Source: Candidatus Avelusimicrobium pullarium
Lineage (GTDB): Bacteria; Elusimicrobiota; Elusimicrobia; Elusimicrobiales; Elusimicrobiaceae
Direction: 5' to 3'
NCBI GenBank assembly: GCA_944323745.1
Contig: CALUTQ010000002.1
Span: forward strand, 124,001 to 188,000
DNA: 64,000 bases
How positions within the stretch are numbered: position 1 is the first letter of the stretch; each line of letters starts with the position of its first letter. This document shows positions 8,065 to 15,377 of the stretch, piece by piece. The translations under genes were made by a program, and so were the position numbers. Under the pieces are notes generated by a model. The model searched no databases, was not told where the DNA came from, and saw nothing but the letters and a program-made list of their open reading frames with translations.

Positions 8065-10530
8065 TTAAAAATCTATTTTGGAAAGGCTTTCCTTTATTTC
8101 GTCAACCAAGCGGACCGGAACGTGAATTTGATTGGGGTTTTTCAACACCACTCTTTCATTGTAGGGAATAATGTAATAGGACATCGGCCATTCCAAATTT
8201 TTGGTGGCGGCCCCCGGTACTTTTTGCGCAAATTCTTTTACGGCCATATACAAAGAATAAGGCTCGTCGGCATCGGCAACCCGCTGCAAAAGCTCCAATT
8301 CTCTGGCTGCCGTCGGGCGGATGTAGCGCGTGCGGGCAATGGCCTGGGCCAAGGGGTCAATCACCTTTCCCCCCACAAAGGCTTTGCCCGTAATGGTATG
8401 GGCGCTGTTTTCGCCGGCTTTCCACAGCCAGCCGGCATATTGCAGCGGCGTGTGCGGATAGGTTTGCATCCAGTTGGGCATACGGGTAAGAAAATTGAGC
8501 TGCATATGGCCGCCTAAGGCAAAGAGATTGAAATTTTCAATCATTTCCGCCGGTAAGGACAGAAAATCTTTAAAAGCCGCCCCGGGGTAGCAGCTGTCCA
8601 AAAACAGGGTAATGGATTTTTGGCGTGCCCCGTGCAGATTTTCGGTAATCGTTTTTAAGATTTCCGGCATCGTAATTTCGCTGACGGAGTTCAACTCTCC
8701 CATCCAATGCGAGGCCACATTGATTCCGCCGTGCGTATCCCAGCGGAAAAAGAGCTGGTCGCTGGTGGGGCCGTATTTGGCCAATTCATAGCGCAAATGC
8801 GGTTTGGTAATGCCGTAAACGTCTTTGCCGTGGTCCAGCCGATAGCCGAACCCGTCGGCCATAAACGTGCGGTTTAACTGGGGAACCACTTCCGAATCTT
8901 TTGTCATCCGGCTGCCAAACACAACCAACGCGTTGTTTCTGTGCTGCGGCAAGGTTTTAAGGCTGCGGCTTACCTCCCCCAGCAAACGCGAGGAAGTCGG
9001 ATTTTCCTGCACCCGCTGTGCCAAACGTTCCACGTGGGCCCGCTGGGCGGCCGTTAAATCTGTACGGGCACGGGCGGAAGCCAGCAAATCCTGCGTTTGC
9101 CTCAAAAAGCTGTTGCGCAGGTTAAGCACTTCGGCATCGGCCGCGTCCTCTGCCAATACGGTAATAACCGGTTTGGGCTGCAACGTAGCCGCCGACACTT
9201 TGCTCGTCTTGGCGGCCGTTTGAATGGCTGCCGTCAGTTCTTTTTTTGCTCCCATCAACGGCAGGTGGCGGCCCGAATCGTAAAATTGGCGCAGGCTCAT
9301 TCCGTGACGGGTGTTTACGTATAAGCGCAGGGTTTTTAAATGGCGCAAAATCTTCCAGCCGGACTGAACCGCCCGCAACGCACCGACAGGAGCAAACCAC
9401 AAAACGGCTTCTTTGCCGGCTTTCAAAACCCATTCATCCAAAATCAAATGCGGGTTAGGCCCGTCGGGCACCACCACCAGACAGCGGGGCTGCCCGTCGG
9501 TAATAAAAGCGGGTTTTTGGCCTTGGCCGTAGGCATAGCCTATTTGCTGGCGCAGTTCAAAATCTAACTGGGCAGGCAGGCGCAGTTTAATATCGCAATA
9601 AATATATTCCAACTGGCTGCGCACCAGCTGCATTTCCTGCGTGCTGAGGTGTTTATAAGCCAGTTCTATAGCCGCGTGGGTGCGCACCGTAAGGCTTTGG
9701 CTTTGGCGGGCCAAGGCTTGCAATACCGGAACGGACGGGGCGCCAAAGGCGGAAATTAATTCTACGGCAAAGCGCTGCAGTTTGTAGTTTTTGGCGTCAT
9801 AAGTATAGCCGCCGGCCCCGCTTTGACGCACCAGCTGATCCAGCTGTTTTTGGGCAGTCTGCAAACCGCCCAGCCAGGCCGAAGCACGCAAGATATGTTC
9901 CCCCATTTCTTGATTGGCTTCTTCAGAACCGTAATCACGCGCCAATAATTGATCGTACAGTGCCAGGACACGCTGCCGGTTGGACAGCCCAGGCAATTCC
10001 GCCGCCAAGGCAATGCCCTGCACATCGGGCGTTTGGGCGCATAAGGCCAGCGTAAGGGTAGCCAAGGCCAAAAAGCGGCATTGATTGCCCTGGCATTTGG
10101 AGGTATTCTGCAGCACTCTTTCCAACTGCAAGGCAATTTGTTTTTGTTCCTGCGCTGTAATAAAGCCTTCTTTAATATGCCCCGCCAACAAATGCAGCGC
10201 ATTTAAACGCGTAGGCAAAAAAGGCTCTTTGAGTTGTTTTAAAAGCAGGTCATTTAACTGATTGATTAAAACGTAAAACTCGGCCGATTTTCCTTCTTTA
10301 AGCGCTTTTTCGGCACGGGCTTGCAGCTGCGAGGCTTCCAGCGCGGGCAAAGCGCTTTGGGCCAGCTGCCGTTTAAACGCGTTTTGGCGGCCAAGATAAT
10401 CGCTTTTAGCCGGCACGTCCACCGCCGGCACGGGACGACGGGCGGAAGGGGCTTTGGGGGCGGCAGCAAGCGGAAGCTGCCCACATAATAAACTGACGAT
10501 TAAAAACAGAGAAAAAATTTGGTTTTTCAT
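8065..10530 (-). CDS. secreted caspase-like (clan CD) putative cysteine peptidase, paralogue B
   Basis: 821 residues with the same plan as its downstream neighbour: signal peptide (MKNQIFSLFLIVSLLCGQL), helical repeat-like region with a matching cysteine pair (SKCQGNQCRFL), the shared YAYGQGQKPAF element, then a caspase-type C-terminal half. Catalytic candidates are His600 in FFRWDTHGG and Cys647 in ITLFLDSCYPGAAF, 47 residues apart. After the Cys both paralogues keep an ALGGH/APGGW strand and a later GKAFVGGKVIDPLA-type element. The two genes arose by tandem duplication but have diverged well beyond recent copying. The substrate is unknown. The mention of peptidase is inference from the dyad; loss of activity in either copy cannot be excluded. 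Confidence 0.7.
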   Translation of the reverse strand: MKNQIFSLFLIVSLLCGQLPLAAAPKAPSARRPVPAVDVPAKSDYLGRQNAFKRQLAQSALPALEASQLQARAEKALKEGKSAEFYVLINQLNDLLLKQLKEPFLPTRLNALHLLAGHIKEGFITAQEQKQIALQLERVLQNTSKCQGNQCRFLALATLTLALCAQTPDVQGIALAAELPGLSNRQRVLALYDQLLARDYGSEEANQEMGEHILRASAWLGGLQTAQKQLDQLVRQSGAGGYTYDAKNYKLQRFAVELISAFGAPSVPVLQALARQSQSLTVRTHAAIELAYKHLSTQEMQLVRSQLEYIYCDIKLRLPAQLDFELRQQIGYAYGQGQKPAFITDGQPRCLVVVPDGPNPHLILDEWVLKAGKEAVLWFAPVGALRAVQSGWKILRHLKTLRLYVNTRHGMSLRQFYDSGRHLPLMGAKKELTAAIQTAAKTSKVSAATLQPKPVITVLAEDAADAEVLNLRNSFLRQTQDLLASARARTDLTAAQRAHVERLAQRVQENPTSSRLLGEVSRSLKTLPQHRNNALVVFGSRMTKDSEVVPQLNRTFMADGFGYRLDHGKDVYGITKPHLRYELAKYGPTSDQLFFRWDTHGGINVASHWMGELNSVSEITMPEILKTITENLHGARQKSITLFLDSCYPGAAFKDFLSLPAEMIENFNLFALGGHMQLNFLTRMPNWMQTYPHTPLQYAGWLWKAGENSAHTITGKAFVGGKVIDPLAQAIARTRYIRPTAARELELLQRVADADEPYSLYMAVKEFAQKVPGAATKNLEWPMSYYIIPYNERVVLKNPNQIHVPVRLVDEIKESLSKIDF

Positions 10531-10566
10531 ATATTATATTTTCTCATTTTTACCGTTATAAAAACA

Positions 10567-10603
10567 GGGTCTTTGGACCTATTCTTTTAAGTCCATAAGA
10601 CCC
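10567..10603 (-). promoter_or_regulatory. hairpin leader or operator before caspase-like paralogue B
   Basis: On the minus strand GGGTCTTATGGAC, loop, GGTCCAAAGACCC, then TGTTTTTAT, 37 bases before the start codon. It is separate from the terminator of the upstream accB unit. It is homologous in both sequence and spacing to the element at 8014-8050, including the TGTTTTT tail. Confidence 0.5.
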
Positions 10604-10615
10604 ATAAAAAAAGCG

Positions 10616-10640
10616 TAAAAAAAGCCCCCTTGCGGGGGCG
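10616..10640 (-). terminator. intrinsic terminator of the accB-wHTH unit
   Basis: Minus strand GCCCCCGCAAGGGGGC followed by seven T, five bases after the stop of the winged-helix gene. Confidence 0.8.
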
Positions 10641-10644
10641 TTGA

Positions 10645-10881
10645 TTAAAACGGCTGCTGCGGCGTAATATCCGGCTGGGGCAAAGACACTTTATAGTTAA
10701 TGTCGTCTGCTTCCAGACGAATTTTGCCTTGTTCAAGCAATACGCCCAACGCCAAATACAGCACCGAGCTGGATAAATGCAAAGCCAGCTTTAACTGCCA
10801 AGAGGTGGCTTCTTTTTTATCCTGCAAATATTCCAGCATACGGCTGCCGGCGGCCTGAATAGTTTCCTGAAGCGGCGTCAT
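10645..10881 (-). CDS. small winged-helix protein (DUF2582 type)
   Basis: 78 residues forming almost only a winged-helix domain: GSRMLEYLQDKKEATSWQLK, then LALHLSSSVLYLALGVLLEQ (recognition helix region) and GKIRLEADDINYKVSL (wing). This matches the pattern of the small winged-helix proteins of the DUF2582 family, whose role is unclear. It starts two bases after the accB stop and is co-transcribed with it, so a link to fatty-acid synthesis or its control is possible but not shown. The Gln/Pro tail (PDITPQQPF) is not part of the fold. Confidence 0.65.
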   Translation of the reverse strand: MTPLQETIQAAGSRMLEYLQDKKEATSWQLKLALHLSSSVLYLALGVLLEQGKIRLEADDINYKVSLPQPDITPQQPF

Positions 10882-10883
10882 AA

Positions 10884-11384
10884 TTACACCCGTTCAATGG
10901 CAAAAAGCGCATCGCCCTGTTTAATGGGTTTGCCGTTTTCCACCAGCACTTTTTTGACAACGCAGTTAAAATCGGCGCGCACTTCGTTAAACACTTTCAT
11001 TGCTTCAATCAGGCAGATGACATCGCCTTTTTTGACGGGAGCGCCTTCTTTTACAAACGGAGGAGCAGACGGCGTGGAACCGCGGAAGAAAATGCCCATA
11101 AGCGGCGACTTAATGACTTCTTTATATTGTTCCTGCACAGGCACCGGTGCACCGGCATTGCCGGAAACGGCCGCCGTGCCCACATTGACCGGCACAGGCA
11201 CCATAGCGGGTTTGGCCTTTACCAAACGCAAATACAGACCGTTTTGGTCATATTCAATGGTGTCAATGGAATTGTCCTGCATGAAAGAATAAAGCTGTTT
11301 TACTTCTTTCAAAATCGGGGATTCTTTCACAGCCGTTTTGGCAGCGGCTTTTTTGGTTGCGGCTTTTTTGACAGTTTTTTTCAT
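10884..11384 (-). CDS. accB: biotin carboxyl carrier protein of acetyl-CoA carboxylase
   Basis: 166 residues. The C-terminal biotinyl domain carries the lysine that takes biotin in IEAMKVFNEV (Lys130), with the preceding KEGAPVKKGDVICL hairpin. The middle is the usual Pro/Val/Ala linker. The N-terminus is odd: the first 20 residues are nearly all Lys, Ala and Thr (MKKTVKKAATKKAAAKTAVK), like the tail found on ppdK in this window. BCCP carries carboxybiotin between AccC and the carboxyltransferase in the first step of fatty-acid synthesis. accC is not adjacent, which is less common. GAGGG before the ATG is the ribosome site. Confidence 0.9.
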   Translation of the reverse strand: MKKTVKKAATKKAAAKTAVKESPILKEVKQLYSFMQDNSIDTIEYDQNGLYLRLVKAKPAMVPVPVNVGTAAVSGNAGAPVPVQEQYKEVIKSPLMGIFFRGSTPSAPPFVKEGAPVKKGDVICLIEAMKVFNEVRADFNCVVKKVLVENGKPIKQGDALFAIERV

Positions 11385-11490
11385 AAAGAATATTGCCCTC
11401 TTATGAATATTTCGGGCCGTAAGGCCCGCACAATCTTTTTAATATTTTACATAATTTTGCGCCGTTTGGTACGCCGACACAAAAAAGTAC

Positions 11491-11519
11491 TTGCTTTTTA
11501 ACAATAAATTAAATATATT
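11491..11519 (+). promoter_or_regulatory. plus-strand sigma-70-type promoter before a candidate RNA gene
   Basis: TTGCTT (11491-11496), a 17-base spacer, then TATATT (11514-11519). It points into the gene-free stretch 11526-11797, away from accB. Confidence 0.45.
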
Positions 11520-11525
11520 GCACGG

Positions 11526-11797
11526 CATTTAGCTTGTGCCTTAAACAAAAAACGGCTTAATAAACCGCTGGCGGCGGCCGGCACAACGCAAGCGGAAAAG
11601 CCTTTGCGTCCTGTAACTAAAACCAAAGGAGGCTTACACCTCCTGCCGTTTTTAGAACAGGCTCTCAGCTGCCTTTGGCCGTTTTGCAGGCCGTTTCGGC
11701 CCGATATTACGGCCACTGCCAGAGGGCACGAATGATGGCGTTGCAGCAAAAAACACGCGCGCTAATATAAAAAAACCCCGGGTTGCCCCGGGGTTTT
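11526..11797 (+). ncRNA. candidate structured non-coding RNA, unknown family
   Basis: About 270 bases with no convincing reading frame on either strand, bounded by a promoter at 11491-11519 and an intrinsic terminator at 11772-11797. Several helices are visible: TTGTGCC (11533) with GGCACAA (11579), ACGCAA with TTGCGT (about 11586-11608), a long nested hairpin CCTGT...ACAGG enclosing CTAAAA/TTTTAG and GGAGG/CCTCC (11610-11661), and GGCCGTTTCGGCC (about 11689-11701). I cannot match it to RNase P RNA, tmRNA, SRP RNA or 6S by their conserved motifs. The opposite strand cannot be ruled out, because the hairpins and the terminator are nearly symmetrical. Confidence 0.45.
11772..11797 (-). terminator. 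bidirectional terminator after pnp
   Basis: AAAACCCCGGG, 4-base loop, CCCGGGGTTTT. On the minus strand it ends the rpsO-pnp unit, followed by T-rich sequence; on the plus strand it could end the candidate RNA at 11526. Confidence 0.85.
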
Positions 11798-11811
11798 AAG
11801 GCGTTGAAAAA

Positions 11812-13923
11812 CTATTTCAACAAAACCTTTCTGGACAGGCGGACTTTGCCGTTGGTGTCAATTTCCACACATTTTACTTCCACCGTGTCGCCCAAGTGCA
11901 AAACGTCTTCCACTTTGTTGATGCGGTGTTTTTCAATTTCGGAAATGTGCAGCAAGCCGTCTTTTCCGGGCAAGATTTCCACAAACGCGCCAAAGGGCTG
12001 AATGGACACGACTTTACCTTTGTAAATCTTGCCCACTTCGGCTTCAGCCGTCATCATTTCAATTTCGGCTTTGGCAGCATCCAGTTTGTCGCCATTGGCA
12101 GCGGCGATGGTCACCGTACCGTTTTCTTCAATGTCAATCTTGGTATCGGTAGATTCGGTGATGCGTTTGATATTCTTGCCGCCGGGGCCGATCAAAGCGC
12201 CAATTTTGTCCACGGGTATTTTCATTTTGAAAATGACCGGGGCAAAGCGGGACACATTCTTTTTCGGTTCGGCAATGGTTTTTTCCATATGGTCCATAAT
12301 GAACATACGGCCGCGGGTCGCTTGTGCGATGGCCTGACGCAAAATGTCCAAAGGAATACCGGTTTTAAGTTTTACGTCCATTTGGAAGGCCGTAATACCT
12401 TTGCGGGAACCGGTCAGTTTAAAGTCCATATCGCCCAAGTGGTCTTCCAGGCCCATAATATCGGACAAGACGACAAATTTGCCGTCGCCGGAAATGGCAC
12501 CCATAGCAATGCCGGAGCAGGCCGCTTTCATCGGCACGCCCGCGTCAAAGAGCGACAAGCTGCCGCCGCAGACGCTGGCCATAGAGGAAGAACCGTTTGA
12601 TTCCATAATATCGGACACCACGCGAATGGTGTAGGGGAATTCTTCTTCGCTGGGCAAGAGGGGCATCAAAGCGCGGCGCGCCAGTTCCCCGTGGCCGATT
12701 TCGCGGCGGCCGGGGCTGCGGTCCGGTTTGCATTCGCCCGTGGCAAAACCCGGGAAGTTATAATGCAGCATAAAGCGTTCATAGGTGGTTTCGTCCAAGC
12801 CTTCCACCATCTGCTGGTCGTCGGGCGTGCCCAACGTGCAGACCGCCAAAGACTGCGTCTGACCGCGTGTAAACAAGGCAGAGCCGTGCGCGCGTGGCAA
12901 GAGGCCGACCATAGAGCTCAGCGGGCGGATTTCTTCGGGTTTGCGGCCGTCCACACGCACGCCTTCACGCAGCACCATATTGCGCGATTCTTCATACATA
13001 ATGTTTTCCAGCGCAACGGCGGCATACGTGGCGGCATTGTCGCCATACGTCGGGGTCAGTTCTTCGGTAAAAGAGGCTTTTAACTGGGCAACCTGCGTAT
13101 CGCGGGTTTGCTTGTCGGAAAAAGCGTGCAAAATTTTGCGGGCGTCTTCGCGGAATTTGCCGTTGGCCAAATCGGCCACTTCCTGCGGCAGTTTTTCCAC
13201 GACGTACGGGAATTTGGGTTTGCCGCAAAGTTCGCGCAGTTTCAGCTGCACGGCGCACATTTTGTCAATTTCCGGCTTGGCCACTTCCATCGCTTTAATG
13301 ATAGCTTCTTCTTCTACTTCTTTGGCGCCGCCTTCCACCATCAAGAGGCCTTGGGCAGACCCGGCAATGACCAGGTCCATATCGCACTGCGCTTCCTGCG
13401 GTTTGGTGGGGTTGACAATGTACTGGCCGTTAATGCGTCCAATGCGCACGGCTGCGACAGGTTCGTTAAACGGAATGGAAGAAATCACCAATGCGGCCGA
13501 AGAAGCCAACACGCTGATTACGTCCGAACCGTGCAAATCGTCGGAAGAAAGCACCATCGCCGTTACGTTGGTTTCGCAGGCAAAACCTTCGGGGAAGATC
13601 GGGCGCAGCGTGCGATCAATAATGCGGGAAGAAAGGGTTTCTTTCTTGCTGGCACGGCCTTCACGTTTAAAAAAGCCGCCCGGGATTTTGCCGGCGGCAT
13701 AGGTGCGTTCTTTATAGTTGACGGTCAAGGGCATAAAATCGGAAATGCCCGGTTTTTGTTCTTTGGTGCACACGGCGGTAGCCAATACTTTGGTTTCCCC
13801 CCACGTCACCATCACGGCGCCGTCTGCCTGACGGGCAATAAGCCCCGTCTGCAGGTTCAGCGTCTGACCGCCCACTTCCACGTCTAGAGAGTGGATGTCA
13901 AACTTATGATTGAAATTTTCCAT
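11812..13923 (-). CDS. pnp: polyribonucleotide nucleotidyltransferase (PNPase)
   Basis: 703 residues, full length. Two RNase PH-like halves flank a helical linker, then a KH domain (PVDKIGALIGPGGKNIKRI) and a C-terminal S1 domain (GKIYKGKVVSIQPFGAFVEIL). Catalytic-core landmarks include FFKREGRASKKE in the first half and LFTRGQTQSLAVCTLG in the second. PNPase degrades RNA from the 3-prime end using phosphate and belongs to the degradosome. It follows rpsO by five bases, the classic rpsO-pnp pair, with AAGGAAA as ribosome site. Confidence 0.97.
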   Translation of the reverse strand: MENFNHKFDIHSLDVEVGGQTLNLQTGLIARQADGAVMVTWGETKVLATAVCTKEQKPGISDFMPLTVNYKERTYAAGKIPGGFFKREGRASKKETLSSRIIDRTLRPIFPEGFACETNVTAMVLSSDDLHGSDVISVLASSAALVISSIPFNEPVAAVRIGRINGQYIVNPTKPQEAQCDMDLVIAGSAQGLLMVEGGAKEVEEEAIIKAMEVAKPEIDKMCAVQLKLRELCGKPKFPYVVEKLPQEVADLANGKFREDARKILHAFSDKQTRDTQVAQLKASFTEELTPTYGDNAATYAAVALENIMYEESRNMVLREGVRVDGRKPEEIRPLSSMVGLLPRAHGSALFTRGQTQSLAVCTLGTPDDQQMVEGLDETTYERFMLHYNFPGFATGECKPDRSPGRREIGHGELARRALMPLLPSEEEFPYTIRVVSDIMESNGSSSMASVCGGSLSLFDAGVPMKAACSGIAMGAISGDGKFVVLSDIMGLEDHLGDMDFKLTGSRKGITAFQMDVKLKTGIPLDILRQAIAQATRGRMFIMDHMEKTIAEPKKNVSRFAPVIFKMKIPVDKIGALIGPGGKNIKRITESTDTKIDIEENGTVTIAAANGDKLDAAKAEIEMMTAEAEVGKIYKGKVVSIQPFGAFVEILPGKDGLLHISEIEKHRINKVEDVLHLGDTVEVKCVEIDTNGKVRLSRKVLLK

Positions 13924-13928
13924 GAAAC

Positions 13929-14198
13929 TTATTTCCTTAATTTGAGTTCTTTGGTCACTTGCTGGTATTTGGCAAAATCAGATTTTTTCAAATACGCGAG
14001 CAAGCGTTTGCGCTGGCCGACCAGTTTGTTCAGGCCGCGTTCGCCGGCAAAGTCTTTCGGGTTGGCTTTGAGGTGATTGGAAATATAGCTGATGCGTTCG
14101 GTAATCAAAGCAATTTGCACGGCAGCAGAGCCGGTATCGTTGGGGCTGCTCTGAAATTTACCGATGATGTCTTTTCTGTCTTGTACGGAAAGTACCAT
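13929..14198 (-). CDS. rpsO: 30S ribosomal protein S15
   Basis: 89 residues, the standard S15 length. The signature of helices 2-3 is present (GSAAVQIALITERISYISNHL, then KDFAGERGLNKLVGQRKRLLAYL). S15 binds 16S rRNA at the three-way junction h20-h21-h22 early in 30S assembly. The gene has its own extended -10 promoter and a structured leader, and continues into pnp. Confidence 0.97.
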   Translation of the reverse strand: MVLSVQDRKDIIGKFQSSPNDTGSAAVQIALITERISYISNHLKANPKDFAGERGLNKLVGQRKRLLAYLKKSDFAKYQQVTKELKLRK

Positions 14199-14306
14199 TT
14201 TATTTTACACTTAGGTTGAAAACTGTTACGACCAAGCGTCCCATCTCCTTAGGAAACACCGAGCCGGAGTCCAACCTTCTCCTTTTTAGTTTTTTGTACC
14301 AGAGTA
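14199..14306 (-). promoter_or_regulatory. structured 5-prime leader of rpsO, possible S15 autoregulation site
   Basis: Between the promoter and the rpsO ATG the minus strand folds readily: TGTAC-TCTG-GTACA near the 5-prime end, then AGGTTG...CAACCT enclosing a GC-rich multi-helix region with TCCTAAGGA. S15 represses its own translation through leader RNA in several phyla (established), with unrelated structures; that this leader does so is inference. Confidence 0.35.
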
Positions 14307-14312
14307 CAGTTT

Positions 14313-14321
14313 ATTATACCA
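14313..14321 (-). promoter_or_regulatory. extended -10 promoter of rpsO-pnp
   Basis: Minus strand TGGTATAAT, a perfect -10 hexamer with the TGn extension. The region where a -35 would fall overlaps the terminator of the upstream DUF805 gene. Confidence 0.65.
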
Positions 14322-14329
14322 AAAAAAAG

Positions 14330-14357
14330 GCCAAAGAGCATATCTCTGCCCTTTGGC
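14330..14357 (-). terminator. terminator of the DUF805 gene
   Basis: Minus strand GCCAAAG, loop, CTTTGGC followed directly by CTTTTTTTT. It adjoins the rpsO promoter. Confidence 0.75.
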
Positions 14358-14394
14358 TTTTAAACAGTATAGCAAATCCGGCGCCTAACATAAA

Positions 14395-14772
14395 CTACTC
14401 TTTGGGGGCAGGGCCGTATTTATTGGGGCGCCAATCCCCCTCCTCCATTAGTAAAACGCGGCAGGGATACTGGGCAAAACGCCAAAAATGAAACAGCGTG
14501 TACCAGCCGCTATAGCCCACATCGTGTCCGCGGCGCACCGCCGCCATAAACCCGGCCAAAACCAGCCACCCTAACATAATGCCAGCGAATGGTTTTAAGT
14601 GAGGATGAGTGCTATAGGCATAGTTATTAAGGATGCCCCAGCCGATTGCGGTAAAAAAGAAAAAGAAAACAAAGTTGGCGTATCTTACGCGGCTGTCGCG
14701 CCCCCACGGGCACCAAAACAGCAACAAACCTCTAATACCGCTTGTAACAAGGTAAATCAATTTTTCTAACAT
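14395..14772 (-). CDS. DUF805 family inner-membrane protein
   Basis: 125 residues with three to four hydrophobic segments and the family landmark RRGHDVGYSGWYTLFHF (the RRxHDxGxSGW pattern of DUF805). The function of the family is not known. The C-terminal LMEEGDWRPNKYGPAP is the expected cytoplasmic tail with NxYGP. It is monocistronic: its own extended -10 lies six bases before the ATG and a terminator follows. Confidence 0.8.
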   Translation of the reverse strand: MLEKLIYLVTSGIRGLLLFWCPWGRDSRVRYANFVFFFFFTAIGWGILNNYAYSTHPHLKPFAGIMLGWLVLAGFMAAVRRGHDVGYSGWYTLFHFWRFAQYPCRVLLMEEGDWRPNKYGPAPKE

Positions 14773-14778
14773 AATGAC

Positions 14779-14787
14779 ATTTTAGCA
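14779..14787 (-). promoter_or_regulatory. extended -10 promoter, leaderless spacing, DUF805 gene
   Basis: Minus strand TGCTAAAAT ends six bases before the ATG at 14772, so the transcript should start at or within a base or two of the start codon. Confidence 0.5.
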
Positions 14788-14795
14788 CAAAGGAA

Positions 14796-14827
14796 CGCCC
14801 GCCAAGAGGGTTTGGGCTTGGCGGGCG
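14796..14827 (-). terminator. strong hairpin after the small basic gene
   Basis: Perfect 11-bp arms CGCCCGCCAAG / CTTGGCGGGCG with a 10-base loop. The T-run after it is weak on either strand (TTCCTTTG on minus, AGGGGTTTTG on plus), so termination is probable rather than certain. Confidence 0.5.
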
Positions 14828-14859
14828 AGGGGTTTTGTAGGAGGAGGTATGAATAAAAA

Positions 14860-15036
14860 TTAGATAAAGCTTACGCCTAAATGCAGGCTGGCATAGCGTT
14901 CGGTATTGTAAATTTCCACATCGCTTAAAGTTTTAAAATCTTTAAATTCATTCTTCACCCAGGAGATTTCTCTCTCCAGGCGGCGTTTTTTCATTACTTG
15001 CACTTTTCTGGTCAATACCATATTATTGCGTTTCAT
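14860..15036 (-). CDS. small basic protein, unknown
   Basis: 58 residues, rich in Lys and Arg in the first half (MKRNNMVLTRKVQVMKKRR) and ending YASLHLGVSFI. I do not recognise it. The start at 15036 is chosen because GGGAG lies seven bases upstream; the frame stays open to 15165, but that part runs across GC-rich hairpins and reads as low-complexity, so I leave it out. It is flanked by hairpin-rich DNA on both sides. It could be a spurious frame. Confidence 0.35.
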   Translation of the reverse strand: MKRNNMVLTRKVQVMKKRRLEREISWVKNEFKDFKTLSDVEIYNTERYASLHLGVSFI

Positions 15037-15377
15037 AACGGCTCCCATACAGCTTTGGGTTTTGTTTGCTTCCTTATTAACAGAATAACTTTTACGAAGA
15101 AAAACAGCCAGGGTCATTGGACCCAAAACCCCGCTTTTTTTGGGCCCAGTCTTTTGCTTGGGCAAAGGCCCAAAAAAGCAAGGTCCACGGGGCCCGTTTT
15201 TGTGGAATGCGGGCCTATATCAAAATAGGTCCTTTAGCCTATTTTGTGTATCCTCGGGTAATAAAAAAAATCTTTTCTTTAAATAGGAAATATAATACAA
15301 TATGAAAGTGCAAAACCTGTTTTACGGGGTGCTTCGTCGTGCCCCGCACGCTATTCCTTACGGAGAATGAATAAACA
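15037..15377. other. hairpin-rich intergenic region with ppdK promoter
   Basis: No convincing gene. It holds GGGTC-N4-GACCC (15111-15124), a large inverted repeat with arms GCTTTTTTTGGGCC and GGCCCAAAAAAGC (15133-15146 and 15167-15179), and a perfect 9-bp palindromic pair CAAAATAGG/CCTATTTTG (about 15221-15246). TATAAT for ppdK is at 15291-15296, followed by an 80-base leader with a GGGGTGC...GCCCCGC hairpin and GGAG before the ppdK start. Confidence 0.5.
15291..15296 (+). promoter_or_regulatory. -10 element of ppdK
   Basis: A consensus TATAAT 82 bases before the ppdK start. No clear -35 match is seen at the right distance. The leader that follows contains an inverted repeat around 15328-15348. 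Confidence 0.45.

Noticed and set aside
11660-11700. CAGCTGAGAGCC on the minus strand as a TPP riboswitch core
   Set aside because: The other conserved TPP blocks (ACCC...GAACCTGAT and the closing helix) are missing and the downstream genes are not thiamine genes.
11498-11749. 83-codon minus-strand frame between pnp and accB
   Set aside because: It runs through several hairpins, has no ribosome site and has no recognisable domain; the stretch fits an RNA gene better.
15037-15165. N-terminal extension of the small basic protein
   Set aside because: It would translate across the hairpin cluster and read mostly as Lys/Gly/Pro low complexity, while a ribosome site fits the later ATG at 15036.
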